A DNA stretch of 64,000 nucleotides. Source: Salinicola avicenniae. Its GTDB lineage: Bacteria; Pseudomonadota; Gammaproteobacteria; Pseudomonadales; Halomonadaceae. Shown piece by piece: positions 9,657-18,262 of the stretch. Position 1 is the first letter of the stretch; every line of letters begins with the position of its first letter. Made by a program: the position numbers and the translations under genes. Location: contig NZ_JAKQZC010000001.1 of assembly GCF_023736115.1 (NCBI RefSeq), positions 310,001-374,000 on the forward strand, written 5' to 3'. The notes under the pieces are model-generated. The model worked only from the letters and a program-made list of their open reading frames with translations. It made no database searches and was not told the DNA's origin.

Positions 9657-11804
9657 ATGTTCCGTTTCCCCTGCTATCGCCATCAATCGCCCGTCGCCGA
9701 CGACACGGCGCCGGCCGCCGCCGGGGGCGACCCCTATCGCTGGCTGGAGTCGGTCGAGGGCGCCGAGTCGCTGGCCTGGGTCGAGGCGCAGAACCGGCGC
9801 ACGCTGGCACGCTTCGAAGATGACGACTTCCATGCGCTGGTGCGCGGACTGCGCGAGATCCTCGACGCCGATGACCGCATCCCCTTCGTGGTCAAGCGCG
9901 GCGCGCACTACTACAACTTCTGGCAGGACGCCGACCACCCGCGCGGGCTTTGGCGGCGCACGAGCTGGGCTTCCTACCGTCAAGCCGAGCCCGAGTGGGA
10001 GGTGCTGATCGACGTCGATGCGCTCAATGCCACCGAGGGCGAGAACTGGGTCTGGCACGGCGCCAACTGCCTCGAGCCGGCCGAGCCCGATGGCCCCTGG
10101 GAGCGGGCATTGGTGTCGCTCTCCCGTGGCGGTGCCGATGCCGATGTCACCCGCGAGTTCGATCTGCGCGAGAAGCGCTGGATTGGCGAAGAGGAAGGCG
10201 GATTCACGCGCGCCGAAGCCAAGGGCGGTATGAGCTGGATCGACCGCGACACGGTCTTTGTCTACACCGACTTCGGTAGCGACTCCTTGACCACTTCCGG
10301 CTACCCGCGCTGCGTCAAACGCTGGCGGCGTGGCGAACCGATGGCGGCGGCCGAGACCATGTTCGAGGCGGCGCCGACGGAGCTGATGGCCGTGGCATTT
10401 CATGACGCTACCCGCGGCTTCGAGCGCGACTTCGTTCATCACGCGCTGACGTTCTACGAACAGCGGCTGATCGAATTGACGCCAGCCGGCGACTTCACGA
10501 TCGACGTGCCGCGCTCGGCGCAGGCGTCCGTTCATCGTGACTGGCTGCTGGTTCACCTGCGCGACGACTGGACGCTCGATTCGCCGGAGATGACGTATCC
10601 CAGCGGGGCGTTGCTGGCCATCGACTATGCCGCCTTCAAACGCGGTGGGCGCGATTTCACGCCGCTCTTCGTGCCGGATGCGCATCGCTCGCTGGAGGGC
10701 TTCGAGTGGACTCGCCACTATCTGGTGCTGGATATCCTCGAGGACGTCAAACATCGCCTGCAGGTGCTGACACCGGGGCAAGGCACCGACTGGTCGCCAC
10801 GGCCGATCCCCGGCCTGCCCGAGGCCGGGGCGATCGGTGTGAGCGCGATCGACGATGAGGAGAGCGACGACGTCTTTCTCACCACGACCGACTATCTGAC
10901 CCCGACGACGCTCTCGACGCTGGACCTGGCTCGGCTCGAGGACGCGCAGGGCGAGATGTCGCCGGAGGCGGTCAAGCGCGCCCCGCGTTTCTTCGACGCC
11001 GCGGGCATGCAGGTCACGCAGCGCTTCGCCACCAGTGCGGACGGCACCCAGATTCCCTACTTTCTGGTGCTGCCGGCGGGCGTCGAAGGAGACGTGCCCA
11101 CGACACCGCTGCCGACCCTGCTTTACGGCTACGGCGGCTTCGAGATCTCGCTGACGCCGCACTATCTCGCCGGGGCCGGGCGCAGCTGGCTGGCGCGCGG
11201 CGGTGCCTACGTCGTGGCCAACATTCGCGGCGGCGGCGAGTACGGCCCGCGCTGGCATCGTGCCGCGCTGCAGGGTGAGCGCCACAAGGCGTTCGAGGAC
11301 TTCGCCGCCGTCGCCGAGGATCTGGTCGCCACCGGTATCACCGTGCCCGCACGTCTCGGCATTCGCGGGGGCTCCAACGGCGGCCTGCTGGTCGGCAACA
11401 TGCTCACGCGCTATCCGGATCACTTCGCGGCGGCGGTGTGCGAGGTGCCGCTGCTCGATATGCAGCGCTACCACCAGCTGCTGGCGGGCGCCTCATGGAT
11501 GGCGGAGTACGGCGACCCGGATAGTGCCGACTGGGAGAACTTCCTCAAGGCGTACTCGCCCTATCACAACCTGCGCGACGACAGAGACTACCCGGCGGTG
11601 CTCTTCACCACCTCGACGCGCGATGACCGCGTCCACCCCGGCCACGCCCGCAAGATGATGGCGAAGATGCACGCGGCGGGCGGCGAGGTTCACTACTACG
11701 AGAACACCGAGGGCGGCCACGGCGGCGCGGCGGACAACGCCCAGCGTGCGCGAATGGGCGCGCTGGCTTGGCGCTTCCTGTGGGAGAAGCTGGGCGGTGA
11801 GTGA
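9657..11804 (+). CDS. Prolyl oligopeptidase family serine peptidase (S9A)
   Basis: This 715-residue protein has an N-terminal beta-propeller domain and a C-terminal alpha/beta hydrolase. The catalytic triad is readable: Ser573 in GGSNGG, Asp656/657 in TSTRDDRV, and His688 in GGHGG. The start is set by ACGAGG a few bases before the ATG at 9657. There is no signal peptide, so a cytosolic oligopeptidase that cuts after proline or other small residues in short peptides is likely. It opens with the DPYRWLE motif typical of this family. Confidence 0.93.
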   Translation: MFRFPCYRHQSPVADDTAPAAAGGDPYRWLESVEGAESLAWVEAQNRRTLARFEDDDFHALVRGLREILDADDRIPFVVKRGAHYYNFWQDADHPRGLWRRTSWASYRQAEPEWEVLIDVDALNATEGENWVWHGANCLEPAEPDGPWERALVSLSRGGADADVTREFDLREKRWIGEEEGGFTRAEAKGGMSWIDRDTVFVYTDFGSDSLTTSGYPRCVKRWRRGEPMAAAETMFEAAPTELMAVAFHDATRGFERDFVHHALTFYEQRLIELTPAGDFTIDVPRSAQASVHRDWLLVHLRDDWTLDSPEMTYPSGALLAIDYAAFKRGGRDFTPLFVPDAHRSLEGFEWTRHYLVLDILEDVKHRLQVLTPGQGTDWSPRPIPGLPEAGAIGVSAIDDEESDDVFLTTTDYLTPTTLSTLDLARLEDAQGEMSPEAVKRAPRFFDAAGMQVTQRFATSADGTQIPYFLVLPAGVEGDVPTTPLPTLLYGYGGFEISLTPHYLAGAGRSWLARGGAYVVANIRGGGEYGPRWHRAALQGERHKAFEDFAAVAEDLVATGITVPARLGIRGGSNGGLLVGNMLTRYPDHFAAAVCEVPLLDMQRYHQLLAGASWMAEYGDPDSADWENFLKAYSPYHNLRDDRDYPAVLFTTSTRDDRVHPGHARKMMAKMHAAGGEVHYYENTEGGHGGAADNAQRARMGALAWRFLWEKLGGE

Positions 11805-11907
11805 GTGGCCGGCAACGGGTATTCGGCGGGCATGGCAGCCTTGGTGCTGCCGTGCCCGCTGCGTCATACTGCGGCCCATTCAATCTCTCTTTCGGAAGGC
11901 CTGACCG

Positions 11908-12885
11908 ATGAGCCAGAACACGTTACACCCCGGCACCGTCAAGCTCGGTGTGGTGATGGACCCCATTGCCGACATTACCTACAAGAAGGACACCACGCTG
12001 ACGCTGTTGTGGGCGGCGAAGGCGATGGGCTGGTCGCTTTACTACCTCGAGCAGGAAGATCTCTATCTCTACGAAGGGCGCGCCATGGGTAGCGTGCGTG
12101 CGCTCGATGTGCATCGTGACCCTGCCCACTGGTTCGACCTCGGTGAGCGCGAAGCGATGCCGCTGGGCGAACTCGACGTGATCCTGATGCGCAAGGACCC
12201 GCCGGTCGACGAGCACTTCCTCAATGCCGTGCATCTGCTCGGTTTCGCCGAGCGCGAGGGCTCGCTGGTGGTCAACCCGACCCGGGCGCTGCTCGAGTGC
12301 AACGAGAAGCTATTCGCCCAGCAGTTTGCGCACTGCATTCCGCCGACGGTCGTGTCCTGTCGCGATGCGGTGCTGCGCGCCTTCCACGCTGAACAGGGCG
12401 ACACCATCTTCAAGCCGCTCGACGGCATGGGGGGCAGCGGTATCTTCCACATCGGCCCGGAGGGTCGCAATCTGGGCTCGGTGATCGAGCAGCTGACTCA
12501 AGGCGGCCAGCGCCAGATCATGGCGCAGCGCTATCTGCCGGAGATCGAGGCCGGTGACACGCGCATCCTGCTGGTCGACGGCGAGCCGGTCGAGTACGGC
12601 CTGGCACGCATTCCCAGCGCGGGCGAGACCCGCGGCAACCTGGCCGCCGGCGGCCGCGGCGTCTCCCGCGAGTTGACCGAGCGCGACCATTGGCTGATCC
12701 AGCAGGTGCAGCCGATGATCCGTGAGAAAGGGCTTTTGTTCGTCGGCCTCGACGTGATCGGCGACTACATCACCGAAATCAATGTCACCAGCCCGACCTG
12801 CGTGCGCGAGATCGACGATCAGCGCGGCACCGATATCGGCGCCCAGCTGATGGCCGCGATCGCCGCCCGTCTTGACGCTCGCTGA
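11908..12885 (+). CDS. gshB: Glutathione synthetase
   Basis: This ATP-grasp enzyme joins gamma-glutamylcysteine and glycine. At 325 residues it has KLGVVMDPI at the start, LMRKDPPVD near 93, NEKLFAQQF near 132, the ATP-binding loop FKPLDGMGGSGIF near 170, and EINVTSPTCVREID near the C-terminus. It is followed by yqgE and ruvX on the same strand, the common gamma-proteobacterial order. Here 148 nt and a probable promoter separate it from yqgE. Confidence 0.96.
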   Translation: MSQNTLHPGTVKLGVVMDPIADITYKKDTTLTLLWAAKAMGWSLYYLEQEDLYLYEGRAMGSVRALDVHRDPAHWFDLGEREAMPLGELDVILMRKDPPVDEHFLNAVHLLGFAEREGSLVVNPTRALLECNEKLFAQQFAHCIPPTVVSCRDAVLRAFHAEQGDTIFKPLDGMGGSGIFHIGPEGRNLGSVIEQLTQGGQRQIMAQRYLPEIEAGDTRILLVDGEPVEYGLARIPSAGETRGNLAAGGRGVSRELTERDHWLIQQVQPMIREKGLLFVGLDVIGDYITEINVTSPTCVREIDDQRGTDIGAQLMAAIAARLDAR

Positions 12886-12927
12886 CGCCCGCTGCCTTGC
12901 CATCACCGCCGGACGTGCCGGCGGAGG

Positions 12928-12973
12928 TGTTACAATCACGTATCACCATTCTTTCAAGCATCATCATTCTTTC
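12928..12973 (+). promoter_or_regulatory. Probable yqgE promoter with a near-perfect direct repeat
   Basis: An extended -10 element TG-T-TACAAT ends at 12936. Just downstream, ATCACCATTCTTTC (12942-12955) is repeated as ATCATCATTCTTTC (12960-12973) with an 18-bp period, in the untranslated leader about 60 nt before the yqgE start. No matching -35 was found. The function of the repeat is unknown. Confidence 0.45.
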
Positions 12974-13033
12974 GATCCGGCGGTTCGAGACGTCCGTCCG
13001 CCGGTGTCGCCGCGCGACGTCCGATGGAGTCTC

Positions 13034-13591
13034 ATGCAAAGCCTCAAACACCATTTTCTGATGGCGATGCCGCACCTGGAAGACCCCAACTTCGCGGGTA
13101 CGCTGACCTATCTCTGCGACCACGACGATGACGGCACGCTGGGCGTGATCGTCAATCGCCCCTCGGAGCTGACGCTGGAAGGGCTCTTCGAGCAGCTCGA
13201 TATCGAATCCGAACCGGGTCCGCACAACGATGTGCTGGTCTACAACGGTGGGCCGACCTATCGCGATCGCGGCTTCATCCTGCATCGCGGCAACGCCAGC
13301 GACTGGGACTCCAGCATCCAGGTCGCCGACGGGCTGGCGCTGACCACCTCGATGGACATGCTGCAGGCGATCGCCCAGCGGCGCGGTCCGTCCCAGTATC
13401 TGGTCACGCTGGGATGTGCCGGCTGGAAGACCGGACAGCTGGAAGACGAGCTCAAGCAGAACAGCTGGCTGACCGTCGAGGGCGACGCCTCGATTCTCTT
13501 CGATCGCCCGCCGGAGCAGCGCCTCGCCGCCGCCGCCGGTATTCTGGGGGTCGATCTCAATCTGCTGACCCGCGACGCCGGGCACGCCTGA
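13034..13591 (+). CDS. yqgE: YqgE/AlgH family protein
   Basis: This 185-residue protein begins MQSLKHHFLMAMPHL, with the family core VIVNRPSELTL, the YNGGPT loop (here VYNGGPTYRDRGF), and GCAGWKTGQLE near residue 136. YqgE/AlgH has no firmly known biochemical role; in Pseudomonas algH is linked to alginate control. The ATG at 13034 fits the family N-terminus, so the longer upstream frame was not used. It overlaps ruvX by one base (TGATG), so the two are coupled. Confidence 0.93.
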   Translation: MQSLKHHFLMAMPHLEDPNFAGTLTYLCDHDDDGTLGVIVNRPSELTLEGLFEQLDIESEPGPHNDVLVYNGGPTYRDRGFILHRGNASDWDSSIQVADGLALTTSMDMLQAIAQRRGPSQYLVTLGCAGWKTGQLEDELKQNSWLTVEGDASILFDRPPEQRLAAAAGILGVDLNLLTRDAGHA

Positions 13592-14046
13592 TGGCGACAC
13601 TGGGCGGCAAGGCGGATGCCGACAGCGGTCAGCGGCTGGTCATGGCATTCGACTACGGCACGCGACGCATCGGCGTCGCCGTGGGCAACGAGATGCTGCG
13701 TTCGGCCAGCGGGCTCGAACCGCTCTCCGCCCGCGACGGCATTCCCGACTGGCGCGTGATCGAGCGGCTGTTGAACGAATGGCAGCCGGATCTGCTCGTG
13801 GTCGGCCTGCCGATTCACGATGACGGCAGCGAATCCGAGATGAGCCTGCGGGCGCGCAAGTTCGGCAACCGCCTTCATGGCCGCTTCGGCAAGCCGGTGG
13901 AGATGTTCGATGAACGCGGTACGACCCGTGCGGCCAAGCTGATCGCCCAGTCGCAGGGCCACAAGGGCAACTATCGCGACCGCGGGGTCGACGGCATCGC
14001 CGCACAGCTGATTCTGGAAAACTGGTTCCACCACGCCGCCGCCTGA
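13591..14046 (+). CDS. ruvX: Putative Holliday junction resolvase / pre-16S rRNA nuclease RuvX (YqgF)
   Basis: This 151-residue RNase-H-fold protein has AFDYGTRRIGVAVGN (first Asp), VVGLPIHDDG, FDERGTT (Glu) and DRGVDGIAAQLIL (last Asp), the catalytic set of YqgF. In E. coli it matures the 5' end of 16S rRNA. Its ATG overlaps the yqgE stop. In pseudomonads pyrR and pyrB follow on the same strand; here a terminator and an inverted pyrB follow instead. Confidence 0.94.
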   Translation: MATLGGKADADSGQRLVMAFDYGTRRIGVAVGNEMLRSASGLEPLSARDGIPDWRVIERLLNEWQPDLLVVGLPIHDDGSESEMSLRARKFGNRLHGRFGKPVEMFDERGTTRAAKLIAQSQGHKGNYRDRGVDGIAAQLILENWFHHAAA

Positions 14047-14095
14047 CCGCCGCCGTCGATTGCCGATTCCCGAGCCTCAGAGCCGTTTCCCCAGC

Positions 14096-14124
14096 CTCGG
14101 GGCCGTTGTCAAAACGGCCCCGAG
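14096..14124 (+). terminator. Stem-loop terminator between ruvX and convergent pyrB
   Basis: A perfect 12-bp stem (CTCGGGGCCGTT with AACGGCCCCGAG, loop GTCAA) lies 50 nt after the ruvX stop and 42 nt past the pyrB end. The T tract is weak (TGCCTTTCC), so it may work in both directions. Confidence 0.75.
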
Positions 14125-14165
14125 TGCCTTTCCGGGCGCGTGATGTCGGTCTTCTCGATTTTCTC

Positions 14166-15215
14166 TCAGGACGCGCCGTCGGCCTTCAGCTCTCGATCAT
14201 CCACGCCGAATGTCTCCGGCACGAACCAGCGCACGTCGCGCAGATCCTGCTCGATCAGATCCTCGACCTTGAGCAGGTGCGCGAAGATCGCCATGCGCAT
14301 GGGGATGCCGTTATCGGTCTGGCGGAAGATCGCCAGGCGCGGGTCGCCATTCAGGTCGGTGGAGAGGTCGTTGGCACCGGGGCGGCTGTCGCGGGGGAGC
14401 GGGTGCATGACGATGGTGGTCGGCGAGCAGCGGCGATCGAGGAAGCCGCGATCGACGACGAAGTCCGCCGTCAGCTCGGTGAAGTTCTCCGACATCTCGG
14501 CGGTGAAGCGCTCGCGCTGGATGCGCGTGGCGTAGATGACATCGACGTCGTCGAAGTTCTCGGCGAGGCTCGGACGCGTGTCGATGCGGTGCCCGCGCGA
14601 CGCGACCAGATCGACCAGGTGCTGCGGCATCTCCAGCCCCGGCGGGGAGACCAGCGTGATCCGCAGCGGATCGAAGAGCGACAGCAGCTTGATCAGCGAG
14701 TGCACCGTGCGGCCATGGCGGAGATCGCCGGTCAGCAGCAGGTGCGCGCCCGCCAGCGGCTTGCCGAGCCGCGCGAACTCCTTGGTGATCGTGTAAATAT
14801 CGAGCAGCGCCTGGCTCGGGTGCTCGCCCGGCCCGTCGCCGCCGTTGATCACCGGCACCTGCGTTGCCTCGGCGAATTCCGCCACCGAGCCCTGTTCCGG
14901 ATGCCGCATCACGATGGCGTCGACGTAGCCGCCCATCACGCGGCTGGTGTCGTAGAGCGATTCGCCCTTGGCCATCGACGAGAAGGTGAAGCCGGTGGTG
15001 TCGCAGACGCTGCCGCCGAGCCGGCAGAAGGCGGCGTTGAAGCTGATGCGCGTGCGCGTGCTGGCCTCGAAGAAGAGGTTGCCGAGTACCGCGCCTTCCA
15101 GCACTCGCGTCACCTTGCGGCGGCTGGCGATCGGCTCCATGCGTTCGGCCACCCGGATCAGGTGATCGACGGCATCGCGGGAAAGTGAGTCGATGGAGAG
15201 CAGATGCGAAGGCAT
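14166..15215 (-). CDS. pyrB: Aspartate carbamoyltransferase
   Basis: This enzyme makes N-carbamoyl-L-aspartate in pyrimidine synthesis. The protein (349 residues from the ATG at 15215, GAGG upstream) has the carbamoyl-phosphate loop EASTRTR near residue 50, SMAKGES with the loop Ser and Lys near 80, GEHPSQALLD near 135 and MHPLPRDS near 275. It is longer than E. coli PyrB (311) but all substrate residues are present. It stands alone and convergent to ruvX; no pyrR or dihydroorotase is next to it. Confidence 0.93.
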   Translation of the reverse strand: MPSHLLSIDSLSRDAVDHLIRVAERMEPIASRRKVTRVLEGAVLGNLFFEASTRTRISFNAAFCRLGGSVCDTTGFTFSSMAKGESLYDTSRVMGGYVDAIVMRHPEQGSVAEFAEATQVPVINGGDGPGEHPSQALLDIYTITKEFARLGKPLAGAHLLLTGDLRHGRTVHSLIKLLSLFDPLRITLVSPPGLEMPQHLVDLVASRGHRIDTRPSLAENFDDVDVIYATRIQRERFTAEMSENFTELTADFVVDRGFLDRRCSPTTIVMHPLPRDSRPGANDLSTDLNGDPRLAIFRQTDNGIPMRMAIFAHLLKVEDLIEQDLRDVRWFVPETFGVDDRELKADGAS

Positions 15216-15403
15216 GGGCGGAAACCTCGTTGGCGGCGGGTGGCGAATCGGGCTGGCGCGACGTTGGCGCCGGGCGGCGATGTTTGGCGGCGACAGTGTA
15301 GCGTCGCTGGCGATTCGCTTCACGCGCGGCGATGTCGCGTGGCGGAGCTGATACCCATCGTGCCGGGCAACAAGGCCGCGCCGAGCGGGGCGCGGCCGAC
15401 GTT

Positions 15404-16852
15404 TCAGGGCATGGGCGTCATGACCTGCTTCAACTCCTGATAGGCCGCCAGGCCTTCCTGGCCGAGCTCGCGGCCAATGCCGCTCTTCCTGCCGCCACCC
15501 CAGGCCAGCGAGGGCGGTGCCACCTGATCCATATTGGTCCAGACCGTACCGGCCACCAGTTGCTGCGCGATCGCCGCGGCTCTGTCGCGGCTGCCACTGA
15601 CGACACTCGCGGCCAGCGCGAAATCGCTGTCGTTGGCGACGGCGATGGCTTCCTCGTCGCTGGCAAACGAGCGCGCGCAGAGCACCGGGCCGAAGATCTC
15701 TTCCCGCCAGAGGCGACTGTCGACCGGGACGTCCCGAAACAGTCGTGGGGTCACGAAGTAGCCCTGGCCTGGGGCTTGGCGAGGGCGCGTGCCCGACACG
15801 GCACGCAACCCCTCATGTTCGGCCTGCGCGAGATAGCGGCCCACGGTCTCCCGCTGGCGGGCGCTGACGAGCGGACCGAGTGTCGTGCTGTCGTCCTGAG
15901 GATCGCCCATCACCAGGGCCTCGATATGCCGGCTCAGTGCCGCATAGAGTGGTTCGGCGAGCGCCTGGTGTACCAGTAGCCGCGATGTGGCGGAACACAT
16001 CTGCCCGGCGTTGGCGACAATCCCATTGAGGACGAGGCCCGCCGCCTGCGCGAGGTCTGCGTCCTCGGTCACGATGATGGCGGACTTGCCGCCCAGCTCG
16101 AGCGAGACGTTGCGGACTCCGGTCGCCGCGGCACGCATGACCGATTCACCGGTGGCGGTGCTGCCGGTGAATGACAGCTTGTCGATACCGGGGTGTTGCG
16201 TCAGTGCCGTGCCAGCGTGGGCGCCATCGCCGTTGATCAGGTTGAACACGCCAGGCGGCAAGCCGATCTCCTGCGCGATCTCGGCGATGGCCTGCTCCGG
16301 CAGTGGCACGACCTCCGAGGGCTTGAAGACAATGCTGCAACCGGCCGTCAGCGCGGGGGCGATCTTCCAGGCCGCCGTCACCAGAGGGAAGTTCCAGGGC
16401 GTGATCAGCCCTACCACACCAATCGGATCCCAGTAGCGACGCACGTGGACACCGGTCACGGTGGCATTGCTCGACTCCCCCTGGCGTGCGTCCAGCTGCC
16501 TGGCGACCGTCGCGTAATGGCGATAGCACGCGACTGCATCGTCGACGTCCAGCTGGCTTTCGGCCAGCGGCTTGCCGCCATTGCGGCTGATCGACCGGCA
16601 CAAGGCGTCACGTCGCGCGAACAGACCGTCGGCCAGCGCGTCCAGGTAGCGCCCGCGGGCTTCGCCCGAGAGCCGTTGCCAAGCGGGCAGGGCGCGACGC
16701 GCGGCCTGCACGGCGGCATCGACATCCTGCGGGCTACCCACCGTCAGCGTGGCGATCTTGGTTTCTCGGTAGGGATCGATCACATCCAGCCCGTGGGTGG
16801 CGTTGCTCGGGCGCCACGCGCCGTCGATGAATTGCTGACGAATCTCCTGCAT
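15404..16852 (-). CDS. Aldehyde dehydrogenase, betaine-aldehyde dehydrogenase-like
   Basis: This 482-residue NAD(P)-dependent dehydrogenase has TPWNFPL near 151, FTGSTATGE near 228, the general base Glu252 in LELGGKSA and the nucleophile Cys286 in NAGQMCS. The ATG at 16852 has AGGGAGT upstream; a longer frame was rejected. It is divergent from an iron alcohol dehydrogenase across a perfect operator-like palindrome, with a quaternary-amine binding protein and a BetI-like repressor nearby. This suggests oxidation of betaine aldehyde or a related amino aldehyde. The substrate is inferred from context. Confidence 0.88.
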   Translation of the reverse strand: MQEIRQQFIDGAWRPSNATHGLDVIDPYRETKIATLTVGSPQDVDAAVQAARRALPAWQRLSGEARGRYLDALADGLFARRDALCRSISRNGGKPLAESQLDVDDAVACYRHYATVARQLDARQGESSNATVTGVHVRRYWDPIGVVGLITPWNFPLVTAAWKIAPALTAGCSIVFKPSEVVPLPEQAIAEIAQEIGLPPGVFNLINGDGAHAGTALTQHPGIDKLSFTGSTATGESVMRAAATGVRNVSLELGGKSAIIVTEDADLAQAAGLVLNGIVANAGQMCSATSRLLVHQALAEPLYAALSRHIEALVMGDPQDDSTTLGPLVSARQRETVGRYLAQAEHEGLRAVSGTRPRQAPGQGYFVTPRLFRDVPVDSRLWREEIFGPVLCARSFASDEEAIAVANDSDFALAASVVSGSRDRAAAIAQQLVAGTVWTNMDQVAPPSLAWGGGRKSGIGRELGQEGLAAYQELKQVMTPMP

Positions 16853-16873
16853 GTCGGCTGACTCCCTTTTCGC

Positions 16874-16905
16874 CTTCACTATTGAAACTATTTTCAATAG
16901 TGAAG
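16874..16905. promoter_or_regulatory. Operator-like palindrome in the ALDH / iron-ADH divergent promoter
   Basis: Perfect 14-bp arms, CTTCACTATTGAAA and TTTCAATAGTGAAG, are separated by CTAT. A plausible promoter for the rightward gene overlaps it: TTGAAA (16882-16887), 18 bp, then TATAAA (16906-16911). A bound dimer would block it. The BetI-like regulator at 19.2-19.9 kb is the natural candidate ligand-responsive repressor. Confidence 0.75.
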
Positions 16906-17023
16906 TATAAAGGTGTGAACTGAGCGTTTGCCACTCGTATCCGCCGTCGATGCCGAGCCGCTTTGCGGCGCCTCGAAACGTCGCGCCTGCGAGTTTTCAT
17001 CACCGATCGGGAAGGAAGCCTTT

Positions 17024-18205
17024 ATGCGAGCCGCCGTCTCTTCACTCGCGTCTGTCGAATGGGATCTCTCCTACAGCGTCGAATCGGGCCCCGGTGCCAT
17101 CGCCCGCTTGAATGCCGTCTTCACGAGCCGCGGGCTCAGCCGGCCATTGATCGTGACTGACCCCGGGTTTGCGAGGCTGGACCACCTGGCGACGTTGAAG
17201 GCGCAGTTGGCGACCTCCGGCATCACCTGTGCCCAGTTCGACGAGATCCATGCCAACCCTTCGGACGCCGATGCGCAGGCGGCAGCCCGGTGCTATCGCG
17301 ATCATGACGCCGATTGCATCATCGCGATCGGTGGTGGCAGCGCCATGGATGGCGCCAAGGGCGCGGTGCTGATCGCCAGGCAGAACCGCTATGCGTTGTG
17401 GGATTTCGACTATAACGACAGCGTGCCGACGGATCTCTCGGCGGCGGATTTTCCGCCGCTGATCACCGTACCGACCACGGCCGGCACCGGGGCGGAAGGC
17501 GATAGCACCGCCATGCTCATCGACAGCCGGCGCGGCACCAAGGAGTGCGTTCATCACCCGCTGGCGCGACCGGCGAAGATCATTCTCGATCCCCATTTCA
17601 CGCTGGGTCTACCGGCCGACATGACGGCGTGGACGGGGCTGGATGCCCTGACCCACGCGCTGGAATCCTATCTCGTGCCGATGTTCCATCCGTTGAGCGA
17701 TGGCGCAGCGCTTCAGGGGCTGGCGCTGATCTGGGAAAGCCTGGAGGAGAGCGTCGCCAACGGCGAGAACCTGGCCGCGCGCAGCAACATGCTGACAGGC
17801 TCCTTTCTGGCCGGCGTCGGTTTCCTCAAGGGGCTGGGCCTCGTGCATGCCATCAGCCACATGGTGGGCGCTGCCTGTCATACGCACCATGGCATGACCA
17901 ACGCCATCCTGTTGCCCGCCGTTCTGCGCTTCAATCGCGCCGCCCTCGAAACCCGGTTGCCGATGATTGCCCACGCCATGCGCCTTGAGGATGCCCGATT
18001 CGAGACGTTCTACGCGGCCGTCTGCTCGCTGCTGGACCGGCTGGATATCCCCAGAGGGCTGGCCGGCATTGGCGTGTCGCACGATATCGTCGAGGGGCTC
18101 CTGCCGGCGATCGAAGGTGACCCCGCCTACGCGACCAACCCGATTCACTGCCCTCGCGAGGCGCTGGCCGAGCTGATTCACGGCGCCATCGATGCCGCGC
18201 GCTGA
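17024..18205 (+). CDS. Iron-containing (type III) alcohol dehydrogenase, GbsB-like
   Basis: This 393-residue enzyme has the nucleotide loop IIAIGGGSAMDGAK near residue 100, TVPTTAGTGAEG near 147, and the metal ligands Asp and His in GLDALTHALE plus two His in VHAISHMVGAACHTHHG. The ATG at 17024 follows AAGGA. In Bacillus, GbsB of this family oxidises choline to betaine aldehyde and pairs with the aldehyde dehydrogenase GbsA. The same pairing, with a betaine/choline-type binding protein, is present here. Choline specificity is inference; other amino alcohols are possible. Confidence 0.88.
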   Translation: MRAAVSSLASVEWDLSYSVESGPGAIARLNAVFTSRGLSRPLIVTDPGFARLDHLATLKAQLATSGITCAQFDEIHANPSDADAQAAARCYRDHDADCIIAIGGGSAMDGAKGAVLIARQNRYALWDFDYNDSVPTDLSAADFPPLITVPTTAGTGAEGDSTAMLIDSRRGTKECVHHPLARPAKIILDPHFTLGLPADMTAWTGLDALTHALESYLVPMFHPLSDGAALQGLALIWESLEESVANGENLAARSNMLTGSFLAGVGFLKGLGLVHAISHMVGAACHTHHGMTNAILLPAVLRFNRAALETRLPMIAHAMRLEDARFETFYAAVCSLLDRLDIPRGLAGIGVSHDIVEGLLPAIEGDPAYATNPIHCPREALAELIHGAIDAAR

Positions 18206-18262
18206 GCCATGGCGGCATCGTCCATCACGGCATCATCCATCACCATCATCAGGAGGGTCATC

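Noticed and set aside
9630-11474. 614-residue open frame antisense to the prolyl oligopeptidase
   Set aside because: It lies wholly under a gene with an intact catalytic triad and shows no recognisable fold or ribosome site.
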